A DNA stretch of 64,000 nt, taken from assembly GCA_002794775.1 (NCBI GenBank), contig NBAY01000008.1:434001-498000 (forward strand), in the 5' to 3' direction. The position numbers and the translations under genes were made by a program. Origin of the DNA: Porodaedalea pini (Eukaryota; Basidiomycota; Agaricomycetes; Hymenochaetales; Hymenochaetaceae). This document shows positions 1-11,980 of the stretch, one piece after another. The notes under the pieces were generated by a model that was given only the letters and a program-made list of their open reading frames with translations, had not been told where the DNA came from and did no database searches. The first letter of the stretch is position 1; every line of letters starts with the position of its first letter.

Positions 1-984
1 CAGACCCGACGACGCATATCGACAGCGAGTACGCGCGGGCGGGGATACTGGACCCGAAGATCCTGATCACGACCTCGCGCGACCCGAGCTCGAAGCTCCT
101 GCAGTTCGCGAAGGAGATGCGCCTCGTCTTCCCGAACTCGCATCGCGTGAACCGCGGGAACTACGTCGTGCGCGAGCTCGCGGACGCGTGCCGCGCGAAC
201 GAGGTCTCGGACCTCGTCGTGCTGCATGAGCACCGCGGCGTGCCAGGTTCGTTCACAGTCCTTATTCCAGATAATATACGTGTAGACCGAGCAGCGCTTT
301 GTTGAGCAGACGCCATGATCGTGTCCCACTTCCCTCACGGCCCGACACTGTACGTCTCCCTGCACAACGTCGCCCTGCGGCACGACATCGCGTCCTACAG
401 CGCCTCGACGGTCTCCGAACAGTACCCGCACCTCATCTTCGAGTCCTTCAGCTCCAAACTCGGCGAGCGGGTGCGCGACATCCTGAAATACCTGTTCCCC
501 GTGCCGAAGGAGGACAGCAAGCGCGTCATGACCTTCGCGAACGAGAACGACTACATCTCTTTCCGGTACGCACCTTCCACTTCGTTTCCATGCATTGCAA
601 GCTCCCTTGCCTGTTCTTGGCAACGACGGGAAACTGACCTACCTGCACTTTGTCGTTCTTCGGTTCGTCTCGACGGGCCGCGTAGACACCACGTTTTTGT
701 GAAGACGTCGCACAAGGAGGTACAGCTAGCGGAAGTAGGCCCCCGCTTCGAGATGAAGCGTACGTCTTCCATTCGTCCTGCTTGATAATAGTAATAATAA
801 TAATCATGACATCTTCCGCTCTTCTCATTGTTTGTTTGTTTGCACCCGCACCCGCACCCGCTCTTTGCACGCCGTCCCGACAGCATACGAAATTCGACAG
901 GGGACGATCGAGCAGGACGCGGCGGACCGCGAGTGGGTGCTCGCGCATTACACGCGCACGGCGAAGAAACGCCGGATGATGTGA
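1..984 (+). CDS. IMP4: U3 snoRNP protein IMP4 (Brix domain), 5'-truncated by window edge
   Basis: IMP4 binds U3 snoRNA with MPP10 and IMP3 in the nucleolar SSU processome and helps early pre-18S rRNA cleavage. Reading opens at base 3. Four exons are visible: 1-246, 310-565, 686-759 and 884-984, joined by GT-AG introns, with the stop TGA at 982-984. The joined protein carries Brix/IMP4 signatures: ITTSRDPSS near the start, [72 protein letters not shown] and the basic tail [11 protein letters not shown]. These match the order in yeast and human IMP4. The N-terminal part lies left of the window. The exon joins are mine, each chosen to keep the family motifs in frame. The family call is very secure. 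Confidence 0.95.
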
Positions 985-2051
985 TATGAAAATAGGTCCT
1001 TCGGCGCGGCGTCGGTGGACTTTTCATGCTTCGACTTTAATTTGCAAACAAACAATTCAAATTCAAATTCGAGGCGCACGCCTGCGGGGATTGCCAATTC
1101 GGGGGTTTCTGATTTCCTCGGAGGACCCTCGACCTCGACCTCGTCTTCGCCTTCGCCTTTGGTTTTGACATTAGCGCCAGGGATCCGTGCATCGTAAACC
1201 CACACGTACGGATTGCATCGTGTCGCGGGGATTCTGCGCACGACGACGTTTTCTGTTCGAAAACGTCGTCCCCGTTGGGATGGACGGAAATGGAAAGCGG
1301 GAACGTACATGTATATATACCGAGAAACGAGGGAGAAGTGGATTGGAATCATCTATCGTATTACTATCAATGTTGACCGCCTTGCCGCGAGCGATCCACC
1401 TCTGAACGCATCCGAGAGGGGAAGGAAGGGGAGGGATTATCTGGGTTCCGAGAAGTCCGGGAATCGGGGGGATTCATAATTACATGCGTACACTTTGCAT
1501 CTAATGATCTATGGCGCCACGCAGAACCTCTCACCGGCACCGGTGCTTGCCTCTGCGTCTGCGTCTGCGCCTACGCCTGGAAGTTCTACACAGTACTAGT
1601 CTCACATAGTAAACCGTCCCTTCAAATTCAGTTGTGAGCGATTGAGGGACACGTTTACTTCTTCCGAGCACCTACAGAAAATTTTTCTCGAGCGTCTAAG
1701 TACTAGTAAATGCATCCAGCCTTGGGAGTTGGTTACTGTAATGAAGTTTATTTGCTTTGCTGCTTTCCCGTCCCGGGGCCTTAAGCTTGCTCGCCTTGGA
1801 ATTAGATTGACTCGGAGTCTATTAATATTCCTTCCTTCTACAGTGCATGCCTCGCCTTACTCCTCATAGTCACTCACTACATAAAAATAGTACATACCAC
1901 CGCTCTTATCCAGACGCACGAAGTTTTTCTAGCGCTCGGCGTCCGGCCTTCGAATACTAATCTCCTTAAGCCTGTTGCTCTTTTTTTTATAGCATCGCAT
2001 CCGAATACTACATCGTCTTCGATCGTTCCTTCCTGTTCTCGAATCCCGTCC

Positions 2052-2081
2052 TTCTGTTCTGTTCTGTTCTGTTCTGTTCTG
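2052..2081. repeat. TTCTG pentanucleotide microsatellite
   Basis: Six perfect tandem copies of TTCTG in the intergenic region. The repeat is likely length-variable between strains. Confidence 0.9.
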
Positions 2082-2190
2082 TTTCTCTCGTCCGCAGCTT
2101 GACTGTCTGCGTTCGTAAATCTTCCTTGCATTATCAAGACGAAACAAAAAAGAAAAAGGGGGTAAAGAAAGAAGTATTAAAAAAAGAGCA

Positions 2191-2212
2191 CGTAGGATCC
2201 TGCGATCCTACG
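2191..2212. repeat. Perfect inverted repeat (9-bp stem, 4-nt loop)
   Basis: CGTAGGATC is followed by CTGC and then GATCCTACG, giving a perfect 9-bp stem with a 4-nt loop. It lies in an A/G-rich non-coding stretch. It could be an RNA hairpin or a protein-binding palindrome; no function is evident. Confidence 0.7.
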
Positions 2213-2788
2213 ATCCTCCCAATCCAAAGTAATGAGAGAAAGAAAAAAAGGGGGGATAAAACGAAGGGGGGTTAAAAAAGGAAAGGAAGCGTCTGCAAGA
2301 CGAAGACGAAGGGCAAATGTATGTAAAGACAGCCTCGCAAAACGAAAGAAAGTAGTAACTAGAACGAATGGTTACATATCACAAGAAACAAAAGGGCTGT
2401 AATGCAAGAACGGCGGACAAGCAGACACGGGCCGGGCAGATCTAAAGAAGCCTGCCAGGTGTGTAGTAAACCTGCTATCCAGTATATCCATGTACAAAAA
2501 AAGAAAAGGAGTCGTCAAGAAAGGATCAATGTAAGACAAGATAAGGACAAGACAAGAATACCGCCCGCTGCTAACTGTTTTCGTACCTTTTTTTTGTATG
2601 TTCTTTTTTTTTTTTCTCTCTATTTCTACACGTCGCGAGTGAGCGACCGAGCCTTTTGACGAATGGAGGGGAGAACTGGAGAAGGGATGATTGTGTGGTG
2701 GGACGTCACAGTGGATGCAAGAAAGAAGCACCGTAAGCATAGAAAAGGAAAAAAGGGATGGTAACATAAAGGAAGAAACAAGAAAAGA

Positions 2789-4306
2789 CTATGCGAAATT
2801 GGCCTTGTCGTCGTTCGCCAATGTCGATGGCGAGCTCGAGTACAGATCCTCGCCCGAGTGGGTGGTATTAAACTCCGGGATGCTCTTCATCTGGTCGAGC
2901 TGCACGTCCTGCTCGACGTTGATGTGCACCTCCGTCGCGCGCGTGCTGCCCGTAATCCGGCCCTGCAGGTTACGTGACTGTGAATTTCAATATCAACGCC
3001 TATATGCGGGAGAGGAAGGAAAAAAAAGACGCACCCCGAGCTGGTAGCTGTTGTGCACGCTGCTCTCCATGGTCTTCCGCAGACTTTCACGCGCGTTCAG
3101 GGTCTGATAGAGTAAAAAAAAAAAGAAGCAAAGCAGGAATTGATTAGTAACGAAGGAACGCCATCGGTGCTTCGAGCGAGCCGACGTACGGTCAGAAGCG
3201 TGTTACTATTCGGGTTTTATGAAGAAAAAGCCGTCAGATTGATTGAATAGAGAGGAAAAAGTAGGGATAAACGCACGTGTACAGGCGCCCGACGGGCATG
3301 GCGCACATAAAATGGAGGTTGTAGTTAGGGAGCGTGGTGAGGAAGACGAGGTCGAGGATCTGGAAGCGGAAGGACGATAGACGGTCCGGTGATTACCGTA
3401 AAAAAGTGCATATTCTTTTTTAAGCACTGTGTATCTGATGATGGGAGGAAGAGAAGCACGCACGCATAGAGCCGACACGGGTAGCGCGGCCTCCACAGTT
3501 ATGCGACAGAGCCGGAAGATGATCGAGTCGGTCCCTGCAGAGAAGAAGGACAGGAGGAAGATTGAGGGAAGTCGGGGTTAGATGCGTTACTTGAAGAGGG
3601 TGATTGGCTGCTTACGCTTGAATCCGGTGCGGCTCCTGTTGAGGTAGAAGAGCAGGAGGATACTATACCCAGGTCAGACCCATCCCAGATAGGAGCAGTT
3701 GCCAAAAAAGACGTACGTGATGCTCGAGTCGCACGCGACGGACATAGCAAGCCACGCATCCGCTACGGGAATGATCTTCACGTGCGACGCAATGCTCGGG
3801 GAGAGGACACCCATAGTCGCGGACGTGCATGCAAGCGCGCCCTGTGAGAGCGAGAGAAGCGAGACGAAGATGAAGAGCCAGATCGACTTGGAGAAACGCA
3901 TGATGCGCCACGCCATGAAGTGCTGAATCGGCACGGCAGCGCTGAGGGAGCAATGAATTAAGTGCGTGCCTGGCAAAAGCACGCGCATTGACGGCAGAAC
4001 TCACAGCGTGCTGAAGATCGGGAGGGTCGCGTACGTCCAGGGCGAGGCGCCCAGCGCGGGCACGTTCGCAAAGTTATCGACGACATAATGCCACATTAGC
4101 GCGACGGTCGAGCCAGTCTGGTAGATGTCGATGAAGGTGACCCAGTAAAGGAGGGCGACGAGCTTCCAGTTGTCCTTGTAGCCCGCGGAGAGATACTCGA
4201 CGAACTGCAGGAAGCAAATGCCGAAGACGAACGCGTTGACGACGGTGCCTATGAGCAGTGGACCGATGACGAGGTCGAAGTTGACGGCGGGGGCTGCGGC
4301 GGACAT
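2789..4306 (-). CDS. DUF6534-type seven-helix membrane protein
   Basis: Function unknown. The family is expanded in Agaricomycetes and resembles fungal seven-helix receptors. ATG is at 4306 (MSAAAPAVNFDLVIGPLLIG) and TAG at 2789-2791. The exons join as 4306-4005, then from 3941 leftward, and so on. The order of recognisable pieces is N-terminal LLIGTVVNAFVFGICFLQF; YWVTFIDIYQTGSTVALMWH; WRIMRFSKSIWLFIF; the motif LNRSRTGFKRTDSIIFRLC; TVEAALPVSAL; then NLHFMCAMPVGRLYT and TLNARESLRK. The S/KSRTGF+RTDSII...E motif and the GRLYTN/TLNAR ending are typical of this family. The C-terminal tail (about 60 residues) is soluble and acidic. Multiple hydrophobic helices indicate plasma or endomembrane location. 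Exon borders are inferred; the family assignment is secure. Confidence 0.88.
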
Positions 4307-5390
4307 GGCGTGGTGTGTGTATGCGGTCGGAGTGTAGGACGAGTTGCGTCTGGGTAGCGGATAGGAGGACAGAGGCAGACGGACAAGGGGCGGGGAAATA
4401 AACGATGCATGGAGGGGGCAGATAAATATAAAGAGGGTTGTGTGTGTTGTTGAAGATTCTGTTTGCGGGCCAAGGCAACGACGGTGGAGGACATAAGGTT
4501 CCAGGATCCCTGAGCAGCCGTAATAGGAAGTGCGCACTCTCCAGGCTCAAGCAAACGTCCAAATCGGGGCAGTGCATCAATATGAGCGTGGTCCATCCCC
4601 GTTCGGGACGCGTGTCGACGCGTGTACTCGCTCAAAGGCCGAGGTGAAAGCAGAGCATCTCCCCGAGCGAGGAATACAGATTCAGAAGCCTCGAGACGAC
4701 TGTTTGGCGACTCATAAAAACGTGCTGAGTTGCTGGTCCACAATTGCCAGTCCTGAGCTCCGTGGCAACGTACGGTACATGCAGAAGGTCGCCTCACGTG
4801 AGCAAGTCGTCGTCCACTCTTTTGGAACAAAGGATCGGCAAGATTGACTAGATTCGCATTTTGCTTCCGTCCTTCGTCTCTTCACCTAAGTACAACACTG
4901 ATCTTACCAACTGCTCCTTCTGCCGGGAGCTAGCTGCTTATCCGATACAAAGCAATCGACACACATGTTCAAGCGCAGACGCTACTCGTCATCACCATCA
5001 CCTTACAACCGACCTCCCCGCTCTCAGTCCAACGTACTTGATGGACATCTTCAACCCTTGAAAAACTCTCCCATCATCTGGAACATCTCGGTCGTTTTTC
5101 CTCTGGTCTGTCATAGCCATCAGAAGAGTGAATACAATTTATGAAATCCGCTGCTTCAAGTTCCTTCGTAGCGACTAATACTGCCCTCCGCCGAACTCTG
5201 TCAGCCCACTTTGTTCCTCGTGCGGAAAACGTCTGATAGCCAAAGAGCTCTTCCCGCCCCGACATGGCCTGCCCGTGAATGTCCGATTGCGCAGATAAAG
5301 GCGAATTCGCGTTCGATGTAAACACAAGTCTGAGAGCCCATCCTCCTCACTTTCCGAGCACTTCGCTTCGCACAAACCTCTCGAGAAATT
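4307..5390. other. Intergenic/divergent promoter region
   Basis: About 1.1 kb between divergent start codons. An E-box-like TCACGTGA lies near 4794-4801. I see no supported gene. It presumably contains the promoters of both flanking genes. Confidence 0.5.
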
Positions 5391-7661
5391 ATGCAAGCCG
5401 ACTACCAGTTCGCCTCCAAGGATGGCGGGAAGACCTGGACGCGCAGATGCTTCGGCATCGAGCAGCTCGTCGGCGTCATGGCGTGCGTATCCAATTCAAC
5501 TCCATATAATCTACCTCCCTGGCGCGTCGCTCAGGCTTCTCTTCGCTCGAGCGTCAAGCGTCGAGGCATCCATACATAATACATAATATAAGTAATAGAC
5601 TTGCCTGCAATTTGCTCACGCACAACCATCCCTGCCCGCAGATCAAAAACGCCTGGCTTTGGAGCGCTCACGGGCGGCTACGTCGTCTCCTTCCCGCAGC
5701 CAGTCTCCGCCACCGCCCTACGCGCGCCCCTCGAGGCAGCATGGACACGCCTCCGCGCCTCCGCTCCCGTTCTCGCCTACAAAACCAAGGATGCGAAGAA
5801 AGATGGTGACGGAAGTCCGGACTACTCGTTGTACTTCGAGTACACCGTCCCCGACGCGAAGGCCGCTAGCGTGTGGGCGGCGGAGACTATAAGGTGGCAT
5901 GAAGAGAGAATGACATTACGGGAGCGCGATATTGCGATGAAGAATGTATGGTGGCGCGCCGGCGACGGGAAGTATAACTATGAGCTGCATGTCGCGCCCG
6001 ATGTCGAGGAGGACAAGTGGCAGATCATGTGCGCGCCTCTTTTCTCTTTGTCTCTCTCTCCGCTCTCTTCCCCGCATCTTGAATCTCGCATCTCGTATCT
6101 AACTCTCCTCGCGTACCTTTTCCATTTAATTTGTCGGTTTATCTAATTTTGATTGTATTGCTTTCCCCTGCGCCAAATCGGAGATGGAACTGACCATCCT
6201 GCTTTGCGCACCAGGATCCACTCTGCGCACTGGTCGTCCGACGTCCGCGGGACGCTGCAGCTGTCCGAACTGCTCTTCACGTACCTCAACGAGTACCTCG
6301 TATTGCACCCGGAGCAGGAGCACGAGCCGTCCCTTGCGATCAAATGGGGGAAGGAGACGGCGAAGCTCACGCCGCCGGGCGCGGTCGTGGCCGCACTCAC
6401 TTCTGGGATGCCCGTGTCGATGCTCTTTCCCAAGCCTCCGCCTACATCTGCTCCTGCGCCCGCACCTGAGGCGAATCACCCGGCCGAAGGTGGCGCTGGG
6501 GGAGAAGCGCAGGCCGTCGAAGCGAATGGTGCCGAGCAGAAGCTGGAGCAAGAAGAGGGTACCGAGCCCGCAGGTCCAGTGCGCTCCTCTATTCAATTTA
6601 TTTTCGGCAACTCCTCTTACCTACGTTCCCTTGCCTGCCGAACAGGTGCTCTTCCTGCGCCCGACGCCTTTGCTCGATGCGTCCCCGACGTACGACGCGG
6701 TTGCGACGGACGTGTGGCTCACGGAGGACGAGACCGCGCGCTTCCGGGCGGCGTGTAGACGTCATGGCATTACCGTCACGCAGGCGATTACCGCGCTGAA
6801 GACCGTCGCGGAGGTCGAGTGGGTGCTCACGCATGGGGAGGGGCGGAGTGCGGAGGAGCAAGAGCAGATCGTGCAGACGTATGAGAAGGCGACGCATGTG
6901 CCGAGTGTGTGGAATGTCGTTGACCAGGTTTGTCTTTCCCCCCTCATTCTTGTGTACTTCGTTTAGAGCGAGGCTGACGATTGGTTTTTTGATCGTTTGC
7001 AGAGACACAAGATGAAGGAGTACGCGCGACACGACTCTCCGAAGGGCTCTGTCCCATTTGGCGCGGAGGGCTTCCCGCTCATGCTCGATATGGCGACCAT
7101 CCGCCAGGCAGTGAACTACAACAAAGAGACCGGGAAAGTCAAGCGCGATACGAGCGATGCAGTCTTCTGGGGCGTCATCGCGAAGATGTGCCAGGATCTG
7201 TGGAAGTCTAGTGACGTATGTCATAATCCAGACTTCTTTTTTTTTCATTTTACAAAGTTTTCTCAAAAATTTTAATTTGATTTCGGTTGGTTGTGCAGAT
7301 GGACATCCCAGCGTTCCTCGAGCGCGAAATGATGTGCCACGCGTACAGCACAATGTACGACCCGAGCACGTACATGATCCCCGCGCTGATGTCATCCTCC
7401 ATCGGGGACATCGAGCGGCTCGGGCTGCTCACTGCCTTCTCGCCATCTGTTCCTTCCAACTCCCAGGAGCGCCTGTTGCTGGAACAGGTCTCGATCAGCG
7501 TGCGCTGCCCGACGCCGATGAAGATGGTGCTCGCGTGGCAGTGGAACGGAAGACTGCTCTTGCGTCCGCAGACGGCGGCGCGCTGGACGTCCCAGCAGGG
7601 TATGGATAAGATGGGCGAGGTTTTGCGTGCGTGGATCGAGGCGACGTGTTTATCTGCGTGA
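5391..7661 (+). CDS. CAT-fold acyltransferase (alcohol/15-O-acetyltransferase-like)
   Basis: Probably transfers an acyl group from acyl-CoA to a hydroxyl of a small molecule, like fungal trichothecene 15-O-acetyltransferase (Tri3) and condensation-domain relatives. ATG is at 5391 (MQADYQFASKDGG) and TGA at 7659-7661. Six exons are separated by short GT-AG introns; the first join gives GVMASKTPGFGALTGG. After the second intron the protein reads DKWQIMIHSAHWSSDVRG. The HWSSD in it fits the catalytic HxxxD motif. A low-complexity Ala/Pro/Glu linker (FPKPPPTSAPAPAPEANHPA) separates the two lobes. The second lobe contains VNYNKETGKVKRDTSDAVFW and LEREMMCHAYSTMYDPSTY, and the protein ends WIEATCLSA. 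There is no signal peptide. The substrate cannot be told from sequence and no biosynthetic cluster surrounds it. The superfamily call is good; the exact reaction is an inference. Confidence 0.78.
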
Positions 7662-7740
7662 AAGTTGCGATCGGCTTGCAAAGGCAAAGTAAATTTTTAA
7701 ATCTTTTCTTATTTTGTCTTTTATCTTTCATGGATGGCTG

Positions 7741-7765
7741 GATTGGATTGGATTGGATTAGATTG
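7741..7765. repeat. GATTG pentanucleotide repeat
   Basis: Five tandem GATTG units (one reads GATTA), just after the acyltransferase stop codon. Confidence 0.85.
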
Positions 7766-8106
7766 AAGGGTGTTGGATACCCGCAATGAATACCCCCTGC
7801 TCAACGCTCTACATAGTTCGTACATAGAATGACATACGTAAACAAATACCACCTTGTTAGGACGATCGGTGGAAGTCGGAAAGCACTTGAGTCCCGACGG
7901 GCAGAAGCGAACGAACGGTGCCCTCAGCCAATGAACGCACATCCGCTGCTCCGAAGCCTGGCGCGCTTATTTGGCTGGGATGATCGAGTATCTAAATCTA
8001 ACATTTTCTTTTCTTTTCTTTTGTTAAAGAGACCTAGGGGATATACAGTATGCACGCAAGTGTATAGGCAAGATCCAAGTAAATTGCGGAAGACGGCGAC
8101 GATGAC

Positions 8107-8136
8107 GGCTAGAGATGGCTAGAGATGGCTAGAGAT
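8107..8136. repeat. GGCTAGAGAT 10-bp minisatellite
   Basis: Three perfect tandem copies of a 10-bp unit in the 660-bp spacer (7662-8322) upstream of the polyQ gene. Nothing else in that spacer is recognisable. Confidence 0.85.
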
Positions 8137-8322
8137 GGGATGGCTCAGAGTCAAACAACAGTCAACAACAGCCGGGCCGGATATGGACAAATAGCCGAGT
8201 TGTTACCTGCTAACTTGGAGTTATATATCCGTTTCAGCGACTCTCCCTCTTACTGCCATCTCCGCGCCTCTGCGCCTCCGATCCGCTTTCCCTTCCCCCA
8301 CGGCGACACACAGACGAATAAA

Positions 8323-9167
8323 ATGACTTTCAGCGTGGATGACCTTGTTGCGTCTTTCAGTGCGGGCGGCCATATTGGCCAGGAGGCGATTGATATTGCG
8401 GACTTGCAGGTAATGCAGGGCGATTGTCTTTGTCTTGTGATATTTGCGATGTTGCGATTATGCTGACCTCACTGGTCCTCGCGCACTCACAGGCACAGCT
8501 CGCGCAGACTCTTGCATACGCTCAGCAACAGCAGCAGCAGCAGCAGCAGCAGTACGCATCCTCGACTCATGGGCTGTGCAACACTCCGACCACCGCGCGC
8601 ACACCGACGACGAGCTTTGCGAACTGGTCCGTGCTCGAGCATCAACACCGCACGCGCAGCAGGAGCGCGAGCGCTGCGGAGGGGATGGGGATGGAGACGG
8701 TGAATGAGGACAGCACGATGGACATGGACGACGAGCTCGCTGTCGAGCAGCTCCTCGCGCCGGCACAGCCCTCGCCCATCCGCTGCCGCGGGCGCGGCGA
8801 CGCTTTCTACACGCAGCAGAATCATGTGTATGCGCCCGCGCTCGCACCCGCGAGCCCGAGTCATGCGCGGTACGCTCACACGGGTGCGGATCCGATGTCG
8901 GTGTCTGACTGCGCGTCGCCCGTGTCGTCGAACTTTGCTGCGTCTGACCCCTTTTTTGCCGCTGCCGCTGCCGAGTCTGCCTGCCAGAGTCAGAGTCAGA
9001 GTCAAAGTCAGAGTCAGCAGTCGCAATCGTCGTTCTTCGCACAGATCGGCCGGCCATCGCAGCACTCGCCTTTCTACGCTGCAGCACAGTCGAACGCAGC
9101 AGCCGCGCCCGTTCAGAATCAATTTGGGACAGCGCGCTTCGTTTCCATGGGTACGGTCGACTCGTGA
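8323..9167 (+). CDS. PolyQ/SQ-rich basidiomycete protein of unknown function
   Basis: I do not recognise a characterised family. There are two exons: 8323-8409 and 8493-9167, joined by a GT-AG intron. The join gives a continuous N-terminus, MTFSVDDLVASFSAGG then DIADLQ/AQLAQTLAYAQQ, followed by a Q10 tract encoded by mostly CAG codons. The rest is low-complexity: an acidic patch (MDMDDELAVEQLL), Ala/Pro-rich segments, an alternating SQSQSQSQSQ run coded by CAGAGT units (about 8983-9018), and the tail RFVSMGTVDS. The short hydrophobic/charged N-terminus is the only part likely to be ordered. Poly-Q and SQ-rich disorder suggest a nuclear regulatory or condensate-type protein, but that is only an inference. 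Confidence 0.72.
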
Positions 9168-11980
9168 GGATACGCTTCACCCTCCTCCGTTCGCGTCGAT
9201 GCTCGCTCACGGCTCGCACCTGACCGGGTTTTGCGAGCGAATCCGTTTCCTTTTGGCTTGTTCGTGTACGATTATTATTTTCCGCGCATTCCCCTTGGCT
9301 CGCACGCGCACGTTCGACGAGCGCCCTGTGCATGTGTATTCTCTTCCCGCGTCGCCTCACCTGCGGCTTCTTCTCTCATCCCATCCCCCATCAGCACCTC
9401 AATTCAGCGTGCAGTGCCATCCGCGACCGTGCACCTCCGTTTTGTACGAACAGTTTCAGATCCGCTCCATCTGCCCATCTGCCCATCCGATCACCCGCAT
9501 CTGATCCACCGCGCCATCACGATATCCGTCCACGACCAAACGAACCAACTGCATTAGAGTGAACCCGCCTGCGCCCCTTTTCTCGTTCGTGTTCGTTCCT
9601 TGTCACCTTGTCGTCTTGTTTTCCCTTTTGCGGGAAGCAGGGCTTCGAGCGCCTCCACGGACAAAAACTCTAAACTCTATTTTACATGTACGTGAGAGAT
9701 GATCCTCCGCCATCCCCGACCCCGCCTCCACCTCCACCTTCCCCGGAGGCATGATGCACGCACGCGCGGACGCCGACATTAGCGCGCGCTTACCCCGCGT
9801 TTCTACGGTGTCGGCCTGACATCTGTGGCGTCGTTCGTTCCGTTTGCTTACTCCAACTTTGTCGTCTTGGACACCTTGGCCCTAGCGCGTCGATTACCCC
9901 CGGTTGTCCTCATTGGTCTCTCTCTGCTTCATGGGAGCAAACGTTTGTGCTGAGTCGCCGGTCAGCATAAATGCGTATTCATCGGATCGTGCATTATCTC
10001 AGGGCCATGCAGGGTCCTTTTTTCTTTTCCCGTGACGATTTACTTTCTCCTTGTCGCTCCATTTCTTTACGACGATGCTTCAATACATACAGAAATCCCG
10101 CGCAATTTAGTTCGACTCTTCTTCCTTCTTATAACTTATGTTTTCTTTCTCCGCCTCTTTTCCCGATCCCCTCTTCTCTCCTCCATCGCTCCACCTACCT
10201 CTTCTCTGTAACATATTTCTCCACCATAATCGAAAACATCTTTGTCTCTATTACCCCCTGTTTCTCTTTGCACCAAGGTCCAAGCTCCCTCACACGCTTT
10301 ATAAGATTATTCTCCGGCTCTTTCTGCCCTTTTCTGTACTCATCACCATCCTCCCCTCTCAAACGATTATCCAAATCCAATCTACAAACGATCCAGAACG
10401 TCTGTCACACAACGTGTGTATGTATGTTATAGACTCCTGTGGACCCGCACGTACGTACCGCGAGCCAATGCACGCGATCTGCAGTTCAGAGTTTGGTGCA
10501 GGCTGCTGTTGTTCGTTGCCCGTTGCTTACCGTCTTTTTTTATCTACTCGGCGGTTGTCGGTTTTAGACACAGAAAGAAAAGACGAGGGGAGAGAAGATG
10601 TTCGAAGGCACATGAAAGACATGAGTGAGTGCTGCGGATTCACATAGTTATCCCGGATCCGAGTCGTGTGTCGCGCATGGCGAAGGCAAGTTGAAAGTCA
10701 CAATATTAATGGCATGTGCACGTCGTCCTCGGAAGTCTGAAACATTTCAGCACTAACTTTGTATGGATTTGTGGGCAGGATCACCCGCCGGCAGACGGGT
10801 ATCATCTGGACCCGCTCCCTTCTTCTGTGCATCTTCGAGTTCCTGCGTATATTGTTGTCAGGGAGCGGCAGAACTTCGTGTATCCCCTATTTAGTGGACC
10901 TGAGACTTTTTTTTTTCGGATCTGCGAGTCTGTATCCCTACTACATATTGCAATCAATACTAATGAAGCGCACGAGGAACGGGGGGGGAAGGGTATAGCT
11001 ACTGATAATTGTACGAATGCTTGGTGATGGGAGGAGGGTACCTGAAGGAGTCGAGTTGGGTCGGGTTGGGTCAAGTCTTGAGTTATGGAACTGTGGAATA
11101 ATTAGGAAGAATGGAGAGATGGTAGTAGCATCAATCAAGGAGAAAGAAAGTAGACATGCGGAGGAAGAAGGGATGTAAGGAGAGACAGAGAGACAGAGAG
11201 AAGACGAGGAGAGGATCAGGAGCAGGGAAGTGATGTACCAGTGGCGGAGTCAGACCATGGTGCTGTATGGACCTCTTCGCACACAAGCTGCGACTCAACT
11301 ACCGCCATCCCATTACCTTACACCTTCAACCCTTCGCCTCCCATTTGTCGAGCCGGGTGTTCAATGATTGACAATGCCTCTCAAAAATGCCTCTCGATAC
11401 AGTCCTTGAGTTCTCATTTGGCGTTCGGAGAGTCTGCAGCGACAGTCATGGTCGCGGGTGCGACGAGTGCGAAGACAAGCTCCAGCTATGGTCGATAATG
11501 TCGATTCGAACGTCCGGCCTCGATCAACAACTGCGACGAAAACGAAACCAAAGCAACCGGTCTTCAGCGAAGATCAGTGACGTGAGCTGACCCCCCCCCA
11601 CACACACACCTTCCCTCAAATGGCACCGCTGAAGGGAAAAGGCATCGATGGCTTCGTCGGTTTCGACTAGAAAAAATCAAACAAGTTGAGAGAGTCAAGC
11701 CGCAAGATTCAGCAATCATCCGTCCTTCATATTGATGTCCAGGCCATCTCATACTCCTACACGTTAAATGCTCTTTATATCTTCCTGATATGCTAGGGAA
11801 GAATGTCTGAGGATGAAATGCACCTCTGTCTCTGGCGTGAGTGACAGATAGAATGAGTGTACTGCCGCAGCCAGAACACCTCAGCGTAAGATTCGTATGG
11901 TGCAGGGAAGGCATCGGAAGCAAGTTGAGCGCAGCAATAACCCTAAAAGCATTGCCTTCATCGGGTGAAGGACATAAGAT
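9168..11980. other. 2.8-kb stretch without a supported gene
   Basis: The left part (9168-9700) is probably 3' UTR of the preceding gene. 10010-10400 is strongly pyrimidine-rich on the + strand, like fungal promoter/5' UTR tracts, but no convincing coding exon follows it. Around 11590-11608 a C9 run is followed by (AC)n. Short ORFs on both strands have no family features. It could hold a non-coding transcript or a rapidly evolving gene. Confidence 0.4.

Larger units (their letters stand above)
985..2788. other. Intergenic region between IMP4 and a convergent gene
   Basis: No ORF here has recognisable protein content. It holds short simple repeats (CTCGAC/CTTCGC runs near 1130-1160, GCGTCT near 1550-1580), a pentanucleotide microsatellite and a perfect inverted repeat listed separately. 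A purine-rich stretch lies at about 2140-2300. It probably consists of the 3' UTRs of the two convergent genes plus spacer. Confidence 0.5.

Noticed and set aside
8101..8140. Tandem 10-bp repeats as a CRISPR-like array
   Set aside because: There are no spacers; direct head-to-tail minisatellite in a eukaryote.
8458..9360. 300-residue Arg-rich minus-strand ORF over the polyQ gene
   Set aside because: GC-rich antisense shadow; composition is the complement of the CAG/Ala-coding strand, and the + strand gene has a clean intron and start.
9971..10647. Ser/Phe-rich ORFs in the pyrimidine tract
   Set aside because: Low-complexity translation of CT-rich DNA; no splice structure or domain support.
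11564..11923. 119-residue minus-strand ORF
   Set aside because: Overlaps a C9/(AC)n simple repeat, and I recognise no family; probably chance.
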